Positions 27,328 through 37,137 of a stretch of DNA of 64,000 nt are shown here, in pieces. The stretch spans positions 52,216 through 116,215 of the forward strand of contig JAQBQL010000020.1 in assembly GCA_028287035.1 (NCBI GenBank), in the 5' to 3' direction. The position numbers and the translations under genes were made by a program. Source of the stretch: Labilithrix sp. (GTDB lineage: Bacteria > Myxococcota > Polyangia > Polyangiales > Polyangiaceae). The first letter of the stretch is position 1; every line of letters begins with the position of its first letter. The notes beneath the pieces are model-generated. The model saw only the letters and a list, made by a program, of their open reading frames with translations, made no database searches and had not been told where the DNA came from.

Positions 27328-29415
27328 TCAGCGGATGGCGATGCCCATGCGCTCGCGCAGCTTCCCGTATCCCTCTGATGCAGCGAACGCGATGAGGTCG
27401 CCACGTTTCGTCTCGTTCGTGAGCTCGCCGATCGGCCGCACCTCGTCCGCCAGCATCCGCAGCGGGACGCGAAGGTCGCCGGCGAGGAGGAGCCCGGCCC
27501 GTGCGGCGGTGAGCTCCACGTGACGGATCCAGGCCATGAGGTCGAGACGGCCCCCGCGCGCGTCGAGCCGGGCGACCGCCGCCTCGAGCGCCTCGCGCTG
27601 GGCGGCCGAGAGGCGCTGGCCGAGCCCACTCGCCACCTTGCTCTCGCCCTCGCCTTGCGGAGGAACGCTGATCCCGGGGATGACGAGGCGAACCGCGTTC
27701 AGCACGAGCGACGAGACGTCCGCGCCCGACGGGAAGAACACGAGCGCGTAGTGCTCCGGCCGGTAGTACGTGAGGTGGCGGCCGGCGAGGAACGCCAGCT
27801 GCTGCACGCTCATGCCGGACCGCACCGAGAGCCCGAGCCCGGTGCTCGGGGTCGCGCTCGGGATCGCCGCGATGCCGGTGGTCACGTCGTCGCGCAGGTA
27901 GAGGTCGGGGAGCGCGATCCCGAGCGCGCGCGCCGCCCACGTGAACGTGCGCACGACCGAGGCGGTGCTGCCCTTGTCCTGCCGGGTCGCCGGGTCGAGG
28001 ACCGGGAGCTTCTTCCTCGCGGCGAGCTCCTCGAGGCGGAGGGCAATCGCCGGCTCGGCCACGGCCCGGAGGATGTCGCAGACGATGGGATCTGCACCGT
28101 GGGCGCGCAGGCATTCGTCCCACCAGCTCTCCTCGACAGCGGTGGTCGGACGGACCGGCCCCTCCGGGCGGAACTGCTCGATGACGAGCTCGTGGGAGAC
28201 GTCGGCCGCGCCGAGCGCCTCGAGGCACGTCGCGGTGAGCCACGCCCGATCGGGCCGCTGGGCACGCGCGTGGAGGTCGTGGAGCCGACGATACGTCTGG
28301 GCGCGGAGGGGCGCATGGTGAGCCACGATCTCGAGCTCGCTCACCGCGAGCGCCCGATCACCCTTGGCGGCGTAGAGCTCGGCGAGGGCGGCGCGCGACT
28401 CGGCGTCGGCCGGCTCGAGCTCGACCGCCCCGCGGAGCGCCTCGATCGCCCCCGGCCCGTCGAGCAGCCGGTCGCGGCGGAGCACGCCGAGCTTGCGGCA
28501 CACCTCCCACGCGCGCGCGCGGTCCTGCGCGCCGGCAAGGCGGTTGATGAGCCGCTCGTACACCGCCGCGAGCTCGGCCCACTCCTCGCGGCGCGTGCGC
28601 ACCGCGATGAGCGCGGAGAGCGCCTTGTCGTTCTGCGGGTCCTCGTCGAGGGCGAGCTCGAGGAACGCGAGACCACGCGGCTCCTCGCGCAGGCGTCCGA
28701 GCACGACGTCGGCCTGCGCGAACCGGTAGGCCCCGCGCGCCGCGGGATCGGTCGACGCGGCGCACAGGGCATCGAGCACGCCGAGCAGCTTCGGCCATTG
28801 CCGCATCGTCGTGAGCAGGCGCTCGAGGCGCGTGAGGATGCCCGTGTCGCCAGGGTGCTTGGCGTCCGCGGCCTCGAGGACGGACGCGGCGCGCTTCGGG
28901 TCCTCGCACTCACGCTCGAGCACATCGGCGAGGCGGCACCATTCGGCGGTCTGGTCGTCCTCGTCCTCGAGCACCTCGGCGCGGCGCCGCCGGTACGTGG
29001 CGACGCGTTGCCACTCCTGCGCGGTCTCGGCGAGCCGCACGAGATGGTCGATCGAGCGGAGGTGCCCGGGCTCCACGCCGAGCGCCTTCTCGAAGTTGGT
29101 CTCCGCCTCGCGCGGCTTGCCCTGGGCGAGCTTCACCTCCGCCACGTCGGCATAGAGCGAGGCCTTGGCGCCCTCGTGGCCGGCGCCGAGCACGAAGAGC
29201 GCGCGCTTGTAGTGGTCGAGCGCCGCGTCCCAGCGCTCCTCCTTGCGGGCCTTCTCCGCCTCGGCGAGCACCGGCTCGATGGCCGGCAGCGGAGGCATCG
29301 AGCGGGACACCGCCGGCGCGCGCGACGGCCGCGGTCGCTCGGCGGGCGCCGGATCGGCAGGCGGAACGAGCGATGGGGCAGGCGCCGGGACGGGCGGCTC
29401 GTCGTCTTCGATCAT
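27328..29415 (-). CDS. Large TPR-repeat protein
   Basis: A 695-residue cytoplasmic protein. A Pro/Ala-rich N-terminus (~45 residues) is followed by a long alpha-solenoid of tetratricopeptide-like repeats to about residue 380 (WDAALDHYKRALFVLG, GKPREAETNFEKALGVEPGH, PRGLAFLELALDEDPQNDKA, GAIEALRGAVELEPADAESR). The C-terminal ~300 residues (LAFLAGRHLTYYRPEHYALV, LNAVRLVIPGISVPP, AWIRHVELTAARAGLLLAGD) form a separate conserved domain seen in myxobacterial TPR proteins. The domain has a degenerate look relative to peptidase-like folds, with no HExxH motif visible. A scaffold role is inferred. It is the promoter-proximal gene of a pair with the EEP gene. Confidence 0.8.
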   Translation of the reverse strand: MIEDDEPPVPAPAPSLVPPADPAPAERPRPSRAPAVSRSMPPLPAIEPVLAEAEKARKEERWDAALDHYKRALFVLGAGHEGAKASLYADVAEVKLAQGKPREAETNFEKALGVEPGHLRSIDHLVRLAETAQEWQRVATYRRRRAEVLEDEDDQTAEWCRLADVLERECEDPKRAASVLEAADAKHPGDTGILTRLERLLTTMRQWPKLLGVLDALCAASTDPAARGAYRFAQADVVLGRLREEPRGLAFLELALDEDPQNDKALSALIAVRTRREEWAELAAVYERLINRLAGAQDRARAWEVCRKLGVLRRDRLLDGPGAIEALRGAVELEPADAESRAALAELYAAKGDRALAVSELEIVAHHAPLRAQTYRRLHDLHARAQRPDRAWLTATCLEALGAADVSHELVIEQFRPEGPVRPTTAVEESWWDECLRAHGADPIVCDILRAVAEPAIALRLEELAARKKLPVLDPATRQDKGSTASVVRTFTWAARALGIALPDLYLRDDVTTGIAAIPSATPSTGLGLSVRSGMSVQQLAFLAGRHLTYYRPEHYALVFFPSGADVSSLVLNAVRLVIPGISVPPQGEGESKVASGLGQRLSAAQREALEAAVARLDARGGRLDLMAWIRHVELTAARAGLLLAGDLRVPLRMLADEVRPIGELTNETKRGDLIAFAASEGYGKLRERMGIAIR

Positions 29416-29590
29416 GCGCCGAGCAGCCTATCGCGCATGCTCCTGACGGGGGCCGGTGGATCTTCTCCCATCCATCGCGCAGCGCGTCGCTGCCGTGACG
29501 GGCATGTAGCGGGTCCAGTCTGACGAGAGATCTGCGGGGGGGCGGGAATGTCTTCCGTTGGTCCGGACCGTGCACATACGCTCATCACCC

Positions 29591-32152
29591 ATGTCGGCCC
29601 GCCTGCTTCTCGCCGTCGCCTTCGCCACCGTCGCCTCGCTCGGGGTCGCCTGCGGGTCGTCGGAAGACCCGAGCGACGGCGCGAAGCCCGGCGAGGGCCC
29701 GGACGCGCCGCTCGACCCCGGCTCGCAGCCGCCCGGCTCGGACGACCCGACCGTCGGCAGCCAGCTCGCGGAGAAGCCGTGGGAGGTCGTCAGCAACAAG
29801 GGCGAGACGTTCCTCACCAACGTCTTCTATGCGGACGCCTCGCAGAACGAGCAGATCATGCCGTGGACCATCGACGGCCACACGATGATCGACCGTCTCG
29901 TCTATCCGACGCTCGGCAACCCGAACCTCTACACGAAGGCCGACGCGAAGGATGAATTCGTCGCGGTCATGCGCGTCGAGGACGCCGCGTACGAGTTCCT
30001 GAACGTGAAGCCGGTCCCGGTCCAGGGCTCGACGCTCTCGCGCCTCCCCGTCACGAACACGCCCGAGTCCGGCTTCGTCTTCTTCCTCGTGCCGCGCCCG
30101 GCGCGCGAGGGCAACACGGAGTCGACGCTGCCGATCAACAGCGGCAGCGGCACCAACGTCTACCGCATCTATCCGAACGAGATCCTCGTCAACCCGGTGC
30201 CGGCCGACATGCCGGAGAGCCTGAAGGCGCGGAAGACGCTGCGCTTCCTCTTCCGCCAGGGCGCGATGCAGCGCGTCCCCGCCGGCCTCTACGACCTCCG
30301 CATGGAGATCCGGAAGGACAACGACTTCTACAAGCCCGCCGGCAACACCACGGGAATCTACGAGTACCAGTACAACGCGGTGCGCGTGTTCGAGACCGAG
30401 CCCGAGGAGTACCCGGTCATCAACGTCACCGACACGCAGGTCTCGGTCGGCGACGTGTACGGCACGAAGACGAAGGACAAGCTGTCCGAGCTCGTGCAGT
30501 TCCTCAACACGACGACCGACGCCACCATCCAGAAGGCCGCCTTCATCACGTTCAACGGCGACCTCCACAACGGCGGCTCGCCGGCGAGCCTCCGCCAGCG
30601 CAGCGTCGCGTGGACGTACAATAGCGAGGCGAAGGCGATCGTCGAGACGCTGAAGTACCTCCCCGTCCCCATCTTCCTGACCGCCGGCAACCACGACGGC
30701 TACGTGGCGACCGGCCATGTCCCCAGCGCCGTGAAGGCGCTCGACACGGGTCTCCTCGAGTCCCTGAAGGAGGTCGTCTCCGAGGCGAATCCGAAGGCGT
30801 GGCCGGGGTTCGACCAGTCGAAGTACCAGGCGTATCTCGATCAGACCGAGGCCTCCGACCAGCTCGGCGGTCGCCCGATGGACATCTTCACCGGCTCCTT
30901 CATGCGCTCCGCGGCAGGCGCCGGCTTCGGCGACGGCTGGAAGGAAGTGAAGCGCGAGGACCGCAACTTCATCCTCTACGACGGCTTCTACCAGTGGCAG
31001 AAGACGTACGGTCCGCTCAGCACCTCGTGGAAGTTCGGCAAGAACTTCTACATCTCGCTGAACAGCTTCGAGCTCCGCCAGCACCGGCGCACCGGCTGGG
31101 GCATGTACACCGTGAACTACGGCGGCGGCATGAGCGAGGTGCAGATGCAGTGGCTCGATCGCGAGCTGCTCCGCTCGAAGGTCACCGGCGACGACGTCGT
31201 GCTCCTCGCGCACCACGACCCGCGCGGCGGCCACAAGAGCGAGGACCCCGGCTACTACTTCGACCAGCTCGACTACTCGGGCATCTTCCAGAGCGCCATC
31301 AACTACCTGGTGGCCGAGGTCTTCAACCCGCAGATCTGCAAGCTGCCGCAGTGGGCCCTCCCGCGCGACAAGCAGGACAACTGCGTGCACGACGGCCTGC
31401 AGGAGTGGATGCGTCCCGACACGACCTTCGACTGCGCGTGGTCGGAGCAGAAGGACGGGAAATGCAACGCCGCGCAGTTCGACACGACGAAGGGCGGCAC
31501 GAAGAGCTTCTGGACGAGCGGCGTCGAGCTGATGAAGCGCCTCGCGACGAACACGCAGGTCCGCACCGTCCTGCTCGGCCACACCCACTACAACCAGCTC
31601 GAGGTCCTGCAGAACGGTGACGAGCTACTCCCGGGTCAGTTCCCCATCGACGACGCGCGCGCCCAGCTGCTCGCGACGCTCGAGGTGCAGAACCCCATCC
31701 GGGCCGCCGCGTTCGCCCACAAGCAGGCGGGCCTCACGATCGAGAACCAGCCGTTCGAGACGAGCTTCCTCCCCATGAACGCGGTCACCCGGCGGAACGA
31801 CATCTTCGCCGCGCAGATCGCGCCGGTGCTCCTCGGTACCCAGCGCGTGCTCGACGCGCCCGTCACCGGCAAGCCGCGCGAGCTCGTCGTCCTCCGGCTC
31901 GTGTCCGCGGCCGACCTGACCGACCAGACCGTGAAGGCGAGCGGCATCACCGCGCTCGGGTTCGCGGTGCTAGACATCACGAAGCACACCGACGTGCGCG
32001 CCTACGCGAATCCCCAGGTCAACAAGGCGACGTTCTTCGTGAACCGCGGCTCCAACGTCTTCACCAACGTGAAGACCATCGATCTGGACCGCAACGCGCG
32101 GCTCAAGCCGCACGACACGGCGAATCCGATCCAGCAGCTCTACAACTGGTAA
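29591..32152 (+). CDS. Secreted metallophosphoesterase lipoprotein
   Basis: An 853-residue exported calcineurin-like phosphoesterase. The start is ATG 29591 (MSARLLLAVAFATVASLGVAC), a lipoprotein signal. The N-terminal ~270 residues are a beta-rich region with no recognised family. The dimetal site follows: FITFNGDLHNGG, LTAGNHDGYV, VVLLAHHDPRGG and VLLGHTHYNQ. The usual first D-x-H motif reads INVTDTQVSVGD, so one ligand is non-standard. A ~180-residue C-terminal domain ends the protein. The substrate is unknown; extracellular phosphate scavenging or nucleotide hydrolysis is plausible. It converges on the second EEP gene with a 3-bp gap. Confidence 0.85.
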   Translation: MSARLLLAVAFATVASLGVACGSSEDPSDGAKPGEGPDAPLDPGSQPPGSDDPTVGSQLAEKPWEVVSNKGETFLTNVFYADASQNEQIMPWTIDGHTMIDRLVYPTLGNPNLYTKADAKDEFVAVMRVEDAAYEFLNVKPVPVQGSTLSRLPVTNTPESGFVFFLVPRPAREGNTESTLPINSGSGTNVYRIYPNEILVNPVPADMPESLKARKTLRFLFRQGAMQRVPAGLYDLRMEIRKDNDFYKPAGNTTGIYEYQYNAVRVFETEPEEYPVINVTDTQVSVGDVYGTKTKDKLSELVQFLNTTTDATIQKAAFITFNGDLHNGGSPASLRQRSVAWTYNSEAKAIVETLKYLPVPIFLTAGNHDGYVATGHVPSAVKALDTGLLESLKEVVSEANPKAWPGFDQSKYQAYLDQTEASDQLGGRPMDIFTGSFMRSAAGAGFGDGWKEVKREDRNFILYDGFYQWQKTYGPLSTSWKFGKNFYISLNSFELRQHRRTGWGMYTVNYGGGMSEVQMQWLDRELLRSKVTGDDVVLLAHHDPRGGHKSEDPGYYFDQLDYSGIFQSAINYLVAEVFNPQICKLPQWALPRDKQDNCVHDGLQEWMRPDTTFDCAWSEQKDGKCNAAQFDTTKGGTKSFWTSGVELMKRLATNTQVRTVLLGHTHYNQLEVLQNGDELLPGQFPIDDARAQLLATLEVQNPIRAAAFAHKQAGLTIENQPFETSFLPMNAVTRRNDIFAAQIAPVLLGTQRVLDAPVTGKPRELVVLRLVSAADLTDQTVKASGITALGFAVLDITKHTDVRAYANPQVNKATFFVNRGSNVFTNVKTIDLDRNARLKPHDTANPIQQLYNW

Positions 32153-32155
32153 CGG

Positions 32156-33070
32156 TCAGGAGAAGGTGGCCACGCAGAGCGCGTGGTCACTGTCCTCGGT
32201 GGGCGCGATCGGCTCGACGTGAGGGCCGTGGTAGCGGAGCTGCTCGTTGTAGATCTGGTAGCTCGTCGCGCGCTCGTAGAGACGCTGCGACACGAGGACG
32301 TGGTCGATGAGCGAGCGCTCGTCACCGTGGAACGTGGAGTAGCGCTGGTCCTCGTCGAGGAGGTCCGAGGCGGGCTTCAGGCAGTCGGCGCCGGGCATCC
32401 CGTAGCCGCGGAGGATCTGCACGGGGAGCGAGTCGAGATGATCGTTGAGGTCACCCAAGACCGCGACCCCGTGATCGGGCTTCGACTTCATGATGTCGTC
32501 GACGAGCGAGCGGATGAACAGCGCCTCCGCGGCACGCTGCACGAGGCTGCGCACCGCGGACTCGCCGCGGTCACGGGTGGTCCGGTCCTCGATCTCGCGG
32601 CCGTCCTTGGCGCGCTTGCGCACCGGCAGCTTCGACTTGAAGTGCGTGGTGATGATGTCGACCTCGCCGAGGCCGGGCGGCTCGACGCGGACGTGGACGA
32701 TGCCGCGGCGCAGCGGGATGTGATCGCCGAACGGATCGCGGTCGCCCTCCATGAACACCGGGAAGGGCAGCACCTTCTGCGTGTGGATCTGGGACCAGAC
32801 GACGGGAAGGCGCGAGAGGATCGCGCAGCGGATCCCGCGCTTGTCGGTGGTGCCCGCGATCGGGGTGCCGTAGCCGAGATCGGCGACCGCCTTCGCGAGG
32901 CGTTCGAGCTGCTGCTCCTCGCCCACCTCCTGGAGCGCGACCACGTCGGCATTGGCGCGCCGCAGGTTGGCGGCGATGCTCGCGAACTTCCCGGGGGCCA
33001 CGCTGCGCTCCGCGTCCGACCGAGGCAGGAAGAAGTCCTTCAGGTTGAACGTCGCGAGTACGAACGCCAT
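32156..33070 (-). CDS. Endonuclease/exonuclease/phosphatase family protein
   Basis: A 304-residue EEP-fold protein. Motifs in order: LATFNLKDFF, VVALQEVGEEQQLERL (catalytic Glu), DIITTHFKSKLP (His), VAVLGDLNDHLDS (Asp/Asn), SLIDHVLVS, and EDSDHALCVATFS (Asp-His). No signal peptide is seen. ATG 33070 (MAFVLATFN) is taken as the start, with ATG 33082 as alternative. It is not closely similar to the EEP protein at 26409-27305 outside the motifs. Divergent from the hypothetical gene at 33110. DNase or phosphodiesterase activity is expected from the family. Confidence 0.88.
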   Translation of the reverse strand: MAFVLATFNLKDFFLPRSDAERSVAPGKFASIAANLRRANADVVALQEVGEEQQLERLAKAVADLGYGTPIAGTTDKRGIRCAILSRLPVVWSQIHTQKVLPFPVFMEGDRDPFGDHIPLRRGIVHVRVEPPGLGEVDIITTHFKSKLPVRKRAKDGREIEDRTTRDRGESAVRSLVQRAAEALFIRSLVDDIMKSKPDHGVAVLGDLNDHLDSLPVQILRGYGMPGADCLKPASDLLDEDQRYSTFHGDERSLIDHVLVSQRLYERATSYQIYNEQLRYHGPHVEPIAPTEDSDHALCVATFS

Positions 33071-33109
33071 GGTGGCGGCCATCCTACGCCCCGCTAGACT
33101 ACGGGGTCC

Positions 33110-34045
33110 ATGGAGCTCAGTGACGACGCCCTCCGCTCGATCGTTGCCCACCTCGCGCATCTCCGCGCCGAGTACGGTGAGGTGCTCTCGGATCCGGAGC
33201 TCGTCGAGCCCACGGGCGAGTACTTCCCCGACGCGTTCGCCGTCGCCCCGGAGGCGATCGAGCAGCTGATGCGCCGCATGCTCACGTACGCGCCGCTCGC
33301 CGAGGACCTCGACGTGCAGCTCGCGTTCGTCGAGCCCGAGGACGCCGCGCCGGGCGGCGGCTGTGGAAGCGGGGCGTGCGGACCCGGCGAGACGAAGGCC
33401 GTCATGAAGGGCGGCGCGGTCGAGACGCCCGACGGATACGCGGTGATCGTCGCCACCGGAGACGCCGGCGAGCCGAAGCTGCTCACGGCGTCACTCGCGC
33501 GCTCGGCCGGCCGGCTCGTGCTGTTCGAGGCCGACGAGGAGGTCGATCCGCGCGTCGAGGGCGCGCTGTCCGAGCTCACCGCCGTCGGGTGCGGGCTCGG
33601 CACGATCCTGCTGAACGGCGCGGCCGTCTACAAGAAGGGCTGCGGGGGCATGCGCCGTCATCAGGGCACGTCCCTCGGCGTCGAGGAGCTCGCGCTCGCC
33701 AACGCGCTCTTCGTGCGGGCCGCCGGCAAGAAGCCGGCGAGCGTGCGCCGGCATCTCGACGTCACCCAGCGCGAGGCGTTCGACATCGCGCTGCACTGGG
33801 TCGACGGTCAGCCGAGGCTCGTGAAGGCGCTCGCCAGCGACCCGGCGTCGCTCGCCGACGGCATCTTCACGCTCGAGGAGAAGAAGGGCCTCCTCTCCCG
33901 GTTCCTCGCCGCGCCGAAGAAGGACGAGGACGACGTGCCCGCGCTCACGGCGGCGCCGCGCCCCGCGAAGCTGCGGTCCGAAGCGGAGCTGCGGCGCCTC
34001 GCCGAGACGAAGGCGCTCGTGGAAGAGGCGCTGCTCGAGGGCTGA
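33110..34045 (+). CDS. Hypothetical protein with Cys-rich linker
   Basis: A 311-residue soluble protein, family not recognised. Residues ~1-80 are helical and acidic. A short GGGCGSGACGPGE linker with two close Cys (residues ~84-90) could bind metal. The middle (~105-200) is alpha/beta (VIVATGDAGEPKLLTASLA, LGTILLNGAAVYKKGCGGMR), and the C-terminus is Ala/Lys/Glu-rich helix. ATG 33110 lies 39 bp from the divergent EEP start. The Uma2 gene follows after 6 bp, so the two are likely cotranscribed. Confidence 0.65.
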   Translation: MELSDDALRSIVAHLAHLRAEYGEVLSDPELVEPTGEYFPDAFAVAPEAIEQLMRRMLTYAPLAEDLDVQLAFVEPEDAAPGGGCGSGACGPGETKAVMKGGAVETPDGYAVIVATGDAGEPKLLTASLARSAGRLVLFEADEEVDPRVEGALSELTAVGCGLGTILLNGAAVYKKGCGGMRRHQGTSLGVEELALANALFVRAAGKKPASVRRHLDVTQREAFDIALHWVDGQPRLVKALASDPASLADGIFTLEEKKGLLSRFLAAPKKDEDDVPALTAAPRPAKLRSEAELRRLAETKALVEEALLEG

Positions 34046-34051
34046 GCACCG

Positions 34052-34627
34052 ATGGCGGTCGTCGCACGACAGCGCTTCACGTTCGCCGAATACGTGCAGC
34101 TCGAGGCGCGTTCCGCGATCCGTCACGAGTTCCTCGATGGACAGGTATGGGCGATGGCGGGCGGGTCGCCCGAGCATGCCGGAATCGCCGCGGCCGTCGT
34201 CGCGCAGCTCTCCTTGGCGCTCCGCGGCGAGCCTTGCCGGACCTTCACCTCCGACCTCCGGGTGCGCGTGCTCGAAACGGGGCTCGGTACGTACCCAGAC
34301 GTGACGGTGGTGTGCGGCGCGCTCGAACGAGACCCGGCAGATGCGACGGGAAACACGGTCACGAATCCGCGCGTCATCGTCGAGGTCCTGAGCCCGTCGA
34401 CGGAGCATTACGACCGCGGCGAGAAGCTCGGACACTACCAGCGGATCGCCTCGCTCGAAGAGGTGGTGTTCGTCGCCGACGACCGTCGTGAGGTCGAGCT
34501 GGTGCGGCGTCAGGCCGACGGGGTCTGGGCTCGCAGCATCGTCGGAGCGGGGGCGCCCGCGAGCATCGAATCGCTGGGCTTGTCGCTGAACGTCGACGAC
34601 ATCTACGCCGACCCGCTGTCCACGTAG
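34052..34627 (+). CDS. Uma2 family endonuclease-like protein (DUF820)
   Basis: A 191-residue PD-(D/E)XK-fold protein of the Uma2/DUF820 family. Family segments are RHEFLDGQVWAMAGGSPEHA, LRVRVLETGLGTYPDVTVVC (Asp), and NPRVIVEVLSPSTEHYDRGEK (Glu and Lys), followed by a YQRIASLEEVVFV strand. The family is widespread in multicopy in cyanobacteria, chloroflexi and myxobacteria; its biological role is unknown. It begins 6 bp after the hypothetical gene at 33110-34045. Confidence 0.9.
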   Translation: MAVVARQRFTFAEYVQLEARSAIRHEFLDGQVWAMAGGSPEHAGIAAAVVAQLSLALRGEPCRTFTSDLRVRVLETGLGTYPDVTVVCGALERDPADATGNTVTNPRVIVEVLSPSTEHYDRGEKLGHYQRIASLEEVVFVADDRREVELVRRQADGVWARSIVGAGAPASIESLGLSLNVDDIYADPLST

Positions 34628-34651
34628 CGGCGCGCCGGGGCCACGGCCGCG

Positions 34652-35428
34652 TCAGCCCGCGCGAAGGCCTCGTACGAACGAGCCGATCGCGGCGCGCGTC
34701 GCCTCGAACGCCTCGCGGTGCGGGGTGTGCCCGCAGCCCGGGAGCATGACGATCTCGGCGCGTCCGCTCACCTGGCGCGCGATCGCGTCGACCTGCGCGC
34801 GCGTGCCGTACGGGTCCTGCTCGCCCTGGAGGCAGAGCACCGGCACCGTGATCGCCGGAAGGTAGCCTTCGAGGTTCCAGGTGCGGAACGCCGGATCGAG
34901 CCACGCGTCGTTCCAGCCGCGGAACGCGCCGTCGACGTTGTCGCCGTGGTACCTCGCGAGCTTCTCGCGCAGATCCGTCTCGGCGTAGGCGCGGCGCGTC
35001 TTCTCGATGCTCGCGATCGACTCGTCCTCCACGAACACGTGCGGCGCCTCGAGCACGACGCCGGCGATCCGCCCCCGGCCGGCCGCGCCGTCGAGCGAGG
35101 CCGCGACCACCGCGATGGATGCCCCGTCCGAGTGGCCCACGAGGATCGCCGACGCGATGCCCTGCTCGTCGAGCAGCAAGGGCAGGAAGTCACGCGCCTC
35201 GTCCTGCATGTACGTGAGCGGCCGGGGCAACGCGACCGGCGCCGACTTGCCGTAGCCGACGCGGCTGTACGCGAGCGCCGGCAGGCCGACGTCGGCGCTC
35301 ACGATCTCCGGGAAATCCCGCCACTGCTCGGCCGAGCCGAGACCCTCGTGCAGGAACACGAGCGTCGGCGCGCCGGGCCCGCCGCGGTGCGCGCCGAAGG
35401 TGAGGACCTCGACGTGGGGCGTCGTCAT
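34652..35428 (-). CDS. Alpha/beta hydrolase
   Basis: A 258-residue alpha/beta-hydrolase fold enzyme. The oxyanion segment is LVFLHEGLGSAEQW, the nucleophile elbow is VGHSDGAS (Ser), the acid is in LQGEQDPYGT (Asp), and the base is in PGCGHTPHREA (His). It overlaps the upstream benzoate-CoA ligase by 4 bp (ATGA), so it is translated with it. This suggests a job in aromatic acid metabolism, for example hydrolysis of an aromatic ester or thioester to feed the ligase, which is inference from context. Confidence 0.88.
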   Translation of the reverse strand: MTTPHVEVLTFGAHRGGPGAPTLVFLHEGLGSAEQWRDFPEIVSADVGLPALAYSRVGYGKSAPVALPRPLTYMQDEARDFLPLLLDEQGIASAILVGHSDGASIAVVAASLDGAAGRGRIAGVVLEAPHVFVEDESIASIEKTRRAYAETDLREKLARYHGDNVDGAFRGWNDAWLDPAFRTWNLEGYLPAITVPVLCLQGEQDPYGTRAQVDAIARQVSGRAEIVMLPGCGHTPHREAFEATRAAIGSFVRGLRAG

Positions 35429-37110
35429 TTCCGCAGCTTGAAGCGCTGGATCTTGCCGGTAGCCGTCTTGGGGAGCTCCTTCGTGAACTCGATCCAGCGC
35501 GGGTACTTGTAAGGTGCAAGCTTCGCCTTCACGAAGCTCTGGAGCGCCGTGACCAGCGCGTCGCCGGCGTCGCGCCCTTGCTGGAGCACCACGAACGCGC
35601 GTGGCTTGACGAGGCCGTTCTCGTCGGGGTGGCCGACCACCGCCGCTTCGAGCACCGCCTCGTGCTCGCCGAGCGCGCTCTCCACCTCGAACGGCGAGAC
35701 CCAGATGCCGCCGACCTTGAGCATGTCGTCGGCGCGGCCGGCGTACGTGTAGTAGCCCTCGGCGTCCTGGACGTACCGGTCACCGGTGCGCGTCCACGGG
35801 CCATGGAACGCCGCGAGGCTCTTCTCGCGCTGGCCATGGTACGCGATGCAGCAGGACGGTCCGCTCACCCACAGCGAGCCCTCTTCGCCGACCGGCGTGG
35901 GCTCCCCCGCGTCGTCGCGGATGCGCACCTCGTAGCCGGGCACCGGCTTGCCGGAGGTGCCGTAGCGGACGTCGCCCGGACGGTTCGAGAGGAAGATGTG
36001 CAGCATCTCCGTCGAGCCGATGCCGTCGAGGATGTCGGTGCCGAAGCGGGACTTCCACGCCTCGCCGGTGTGACGCGGAAGCGCCTCGCCGGCGGAGATG
36101 CTGGCGCGGAGCCGCGGGGAGCCCTTCGACGTCCTCGAAGCCTCGTCGGCGAGGATCGACGCGAAGAGCGTGGGCACCCCGCAGAAGAGGGTCGGCTCGT
36201 GCTTCTCGAGCGCGCGCATGACGGCCGCCGGCGTGGGACGCTCCGCCATCAGCACCGCGGTCGCTCCGACGTGGAGCGGAAAGGTCATGGCGTTGCCGAG
36301 GCCGTACGCGAAGAAGAGCTTCGCGGCCGAGAACACGACGTCGGTATCGCGGATGCCCAGCACGCCGCGCCCGTAGAGCGCCGCGGTCTGGACGAGATGC
36401 GAGTGGAGATGCACCGCGCCCTTCGGCGCGCCGGTCGAGCCGGACGAGTAGAGCCAGAACGCGACGTCGTCCGAGGTGGTGGGCTCGGGGTCGGTCGCCG
36501 CCGGCGTGCTCGGGGCGGACGCGAGCACCGTCTCGAGCTCCAGCTGGTGAACGGTGCGCGACACGCGCGTGCTGCCGTAGGAGCTGGGCGGGCCGCTGTC
36601 GGGGCCGCGCGTCGAGCTCGGCGGCGCCTTCGCGACCGGCGACTTGACGACGACCACCCGCGGCGGCTTGGCCATGCGCGAGAGCGCGGGCGAGAGCTTG
36701 TCGACGAGCGCGTCGCTCACGAAGAGCGCCCGCGCCCGGCTGTCGGCCAGCATGTAGCCGTAGTCCTCGGACGTGAGCAGCGTGTTGACCGGCACCGGGA
36801 CGGCGCCGGCCCGGATGGCGCCGAAGAAGAGCGCGACGAAGTCGACCGTATCGTGGAGGCAGAGCATCACCCGCTGCTCGGGCGTCACGCCGAGGGCGCG
36901 GATGGCCGCGCAGCACTTCTTCGTCAGCTCGGCGAGCCCCGCGTACGTCGTGGTGCGCCCCTCCTCGACGAACGCGACGCGGTCGCCGCGCCCCTGAGCG
37001 ACGTGGCGATCGATGAAGTCGACCGCCGCGTTGTACTGGCGGGGCACGTGCACGCGCGGTGCGGTGCCCGGGGAAGCACTCGGCTCGACCGTGGCGTACG
37101 AAGTCTCCAC
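35425..37110 (-). CDS. bclA: Benzoate-CoA ligase family protein
   Basis: A 561-residue adenylate-forming enzyme that activates benzoate (or a close analogue) with ATP and CoA. Motifs: YSSGSTGAPKGAVHLH (P-loop), SAAKLFFAYGLGNAMTFP (characteristic of benzoate-CoA ligases), DGIGSTEMLHIFLSN, WTRTGDRYV, GRADDMLKVGGIWVSP, and the catalytic Lys in LPKTATGKIQRF. A ~40-residue Ser/Pro-rich insert (about residues 160-200) is unusual. It starts at GTG 37110. It overlaps a hydrolase gene downstream and lies ~17 kb from the box genes that consume benzoyl-CoA. No BoxR-like motif was seen upstream. Confidence 0.9.
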   Translation of the reverse strand: METSYATVEPSASPGTAPRVHVPRQYNAAVDFIDRHVAQGRGDRVAFVEEGRTTTYAGLAELTKKCCAAIRALGVTPEQRVMLCLHDTVDFVALFFGAIRAGAVPVPVNTLLTSEDYGYMLADSRARALFVSDALVDKLSPALSRMAKPPRVVVVKSPVAKAPPSSTRGPDSGPPSSYGSTRVSRTVHQLELETVLASAPSTPAATDPEPTTSDDVAFWLYSSGSTGAPKGAVHLHSHLVQTAALYGRGVLGIRDTDVVFSAAKLFFAYGLGNAMTFPLHVGATAVLMAERPTPAAVMRALEKHEPTLFCGVPTLFASILADEASRTSKGSPRLRASISAGEALPRHTGEAWKSRFGTDILDGIGSTEMLHIFLSNRPGDVRYGTSGKPVPGYEVRIRDDAGEPTPVGEEGSLWVSGPSCCIAYHGQREKSLAAFHGPWTRTGDRYVQDAEGYYTYAGRADDMLKVGGIWVSPFEVESALGEHEAVLEAAVVGHPDENGLVKPRAFVVLQQGRDAGDALVTALQSFVKAKLAPYKYPRWIEFTKELPKTATGKIQRFKLRK

Positions 37111-37137
37111 GTCCGCGAGTCTAGTCTCCCGGGTGGT

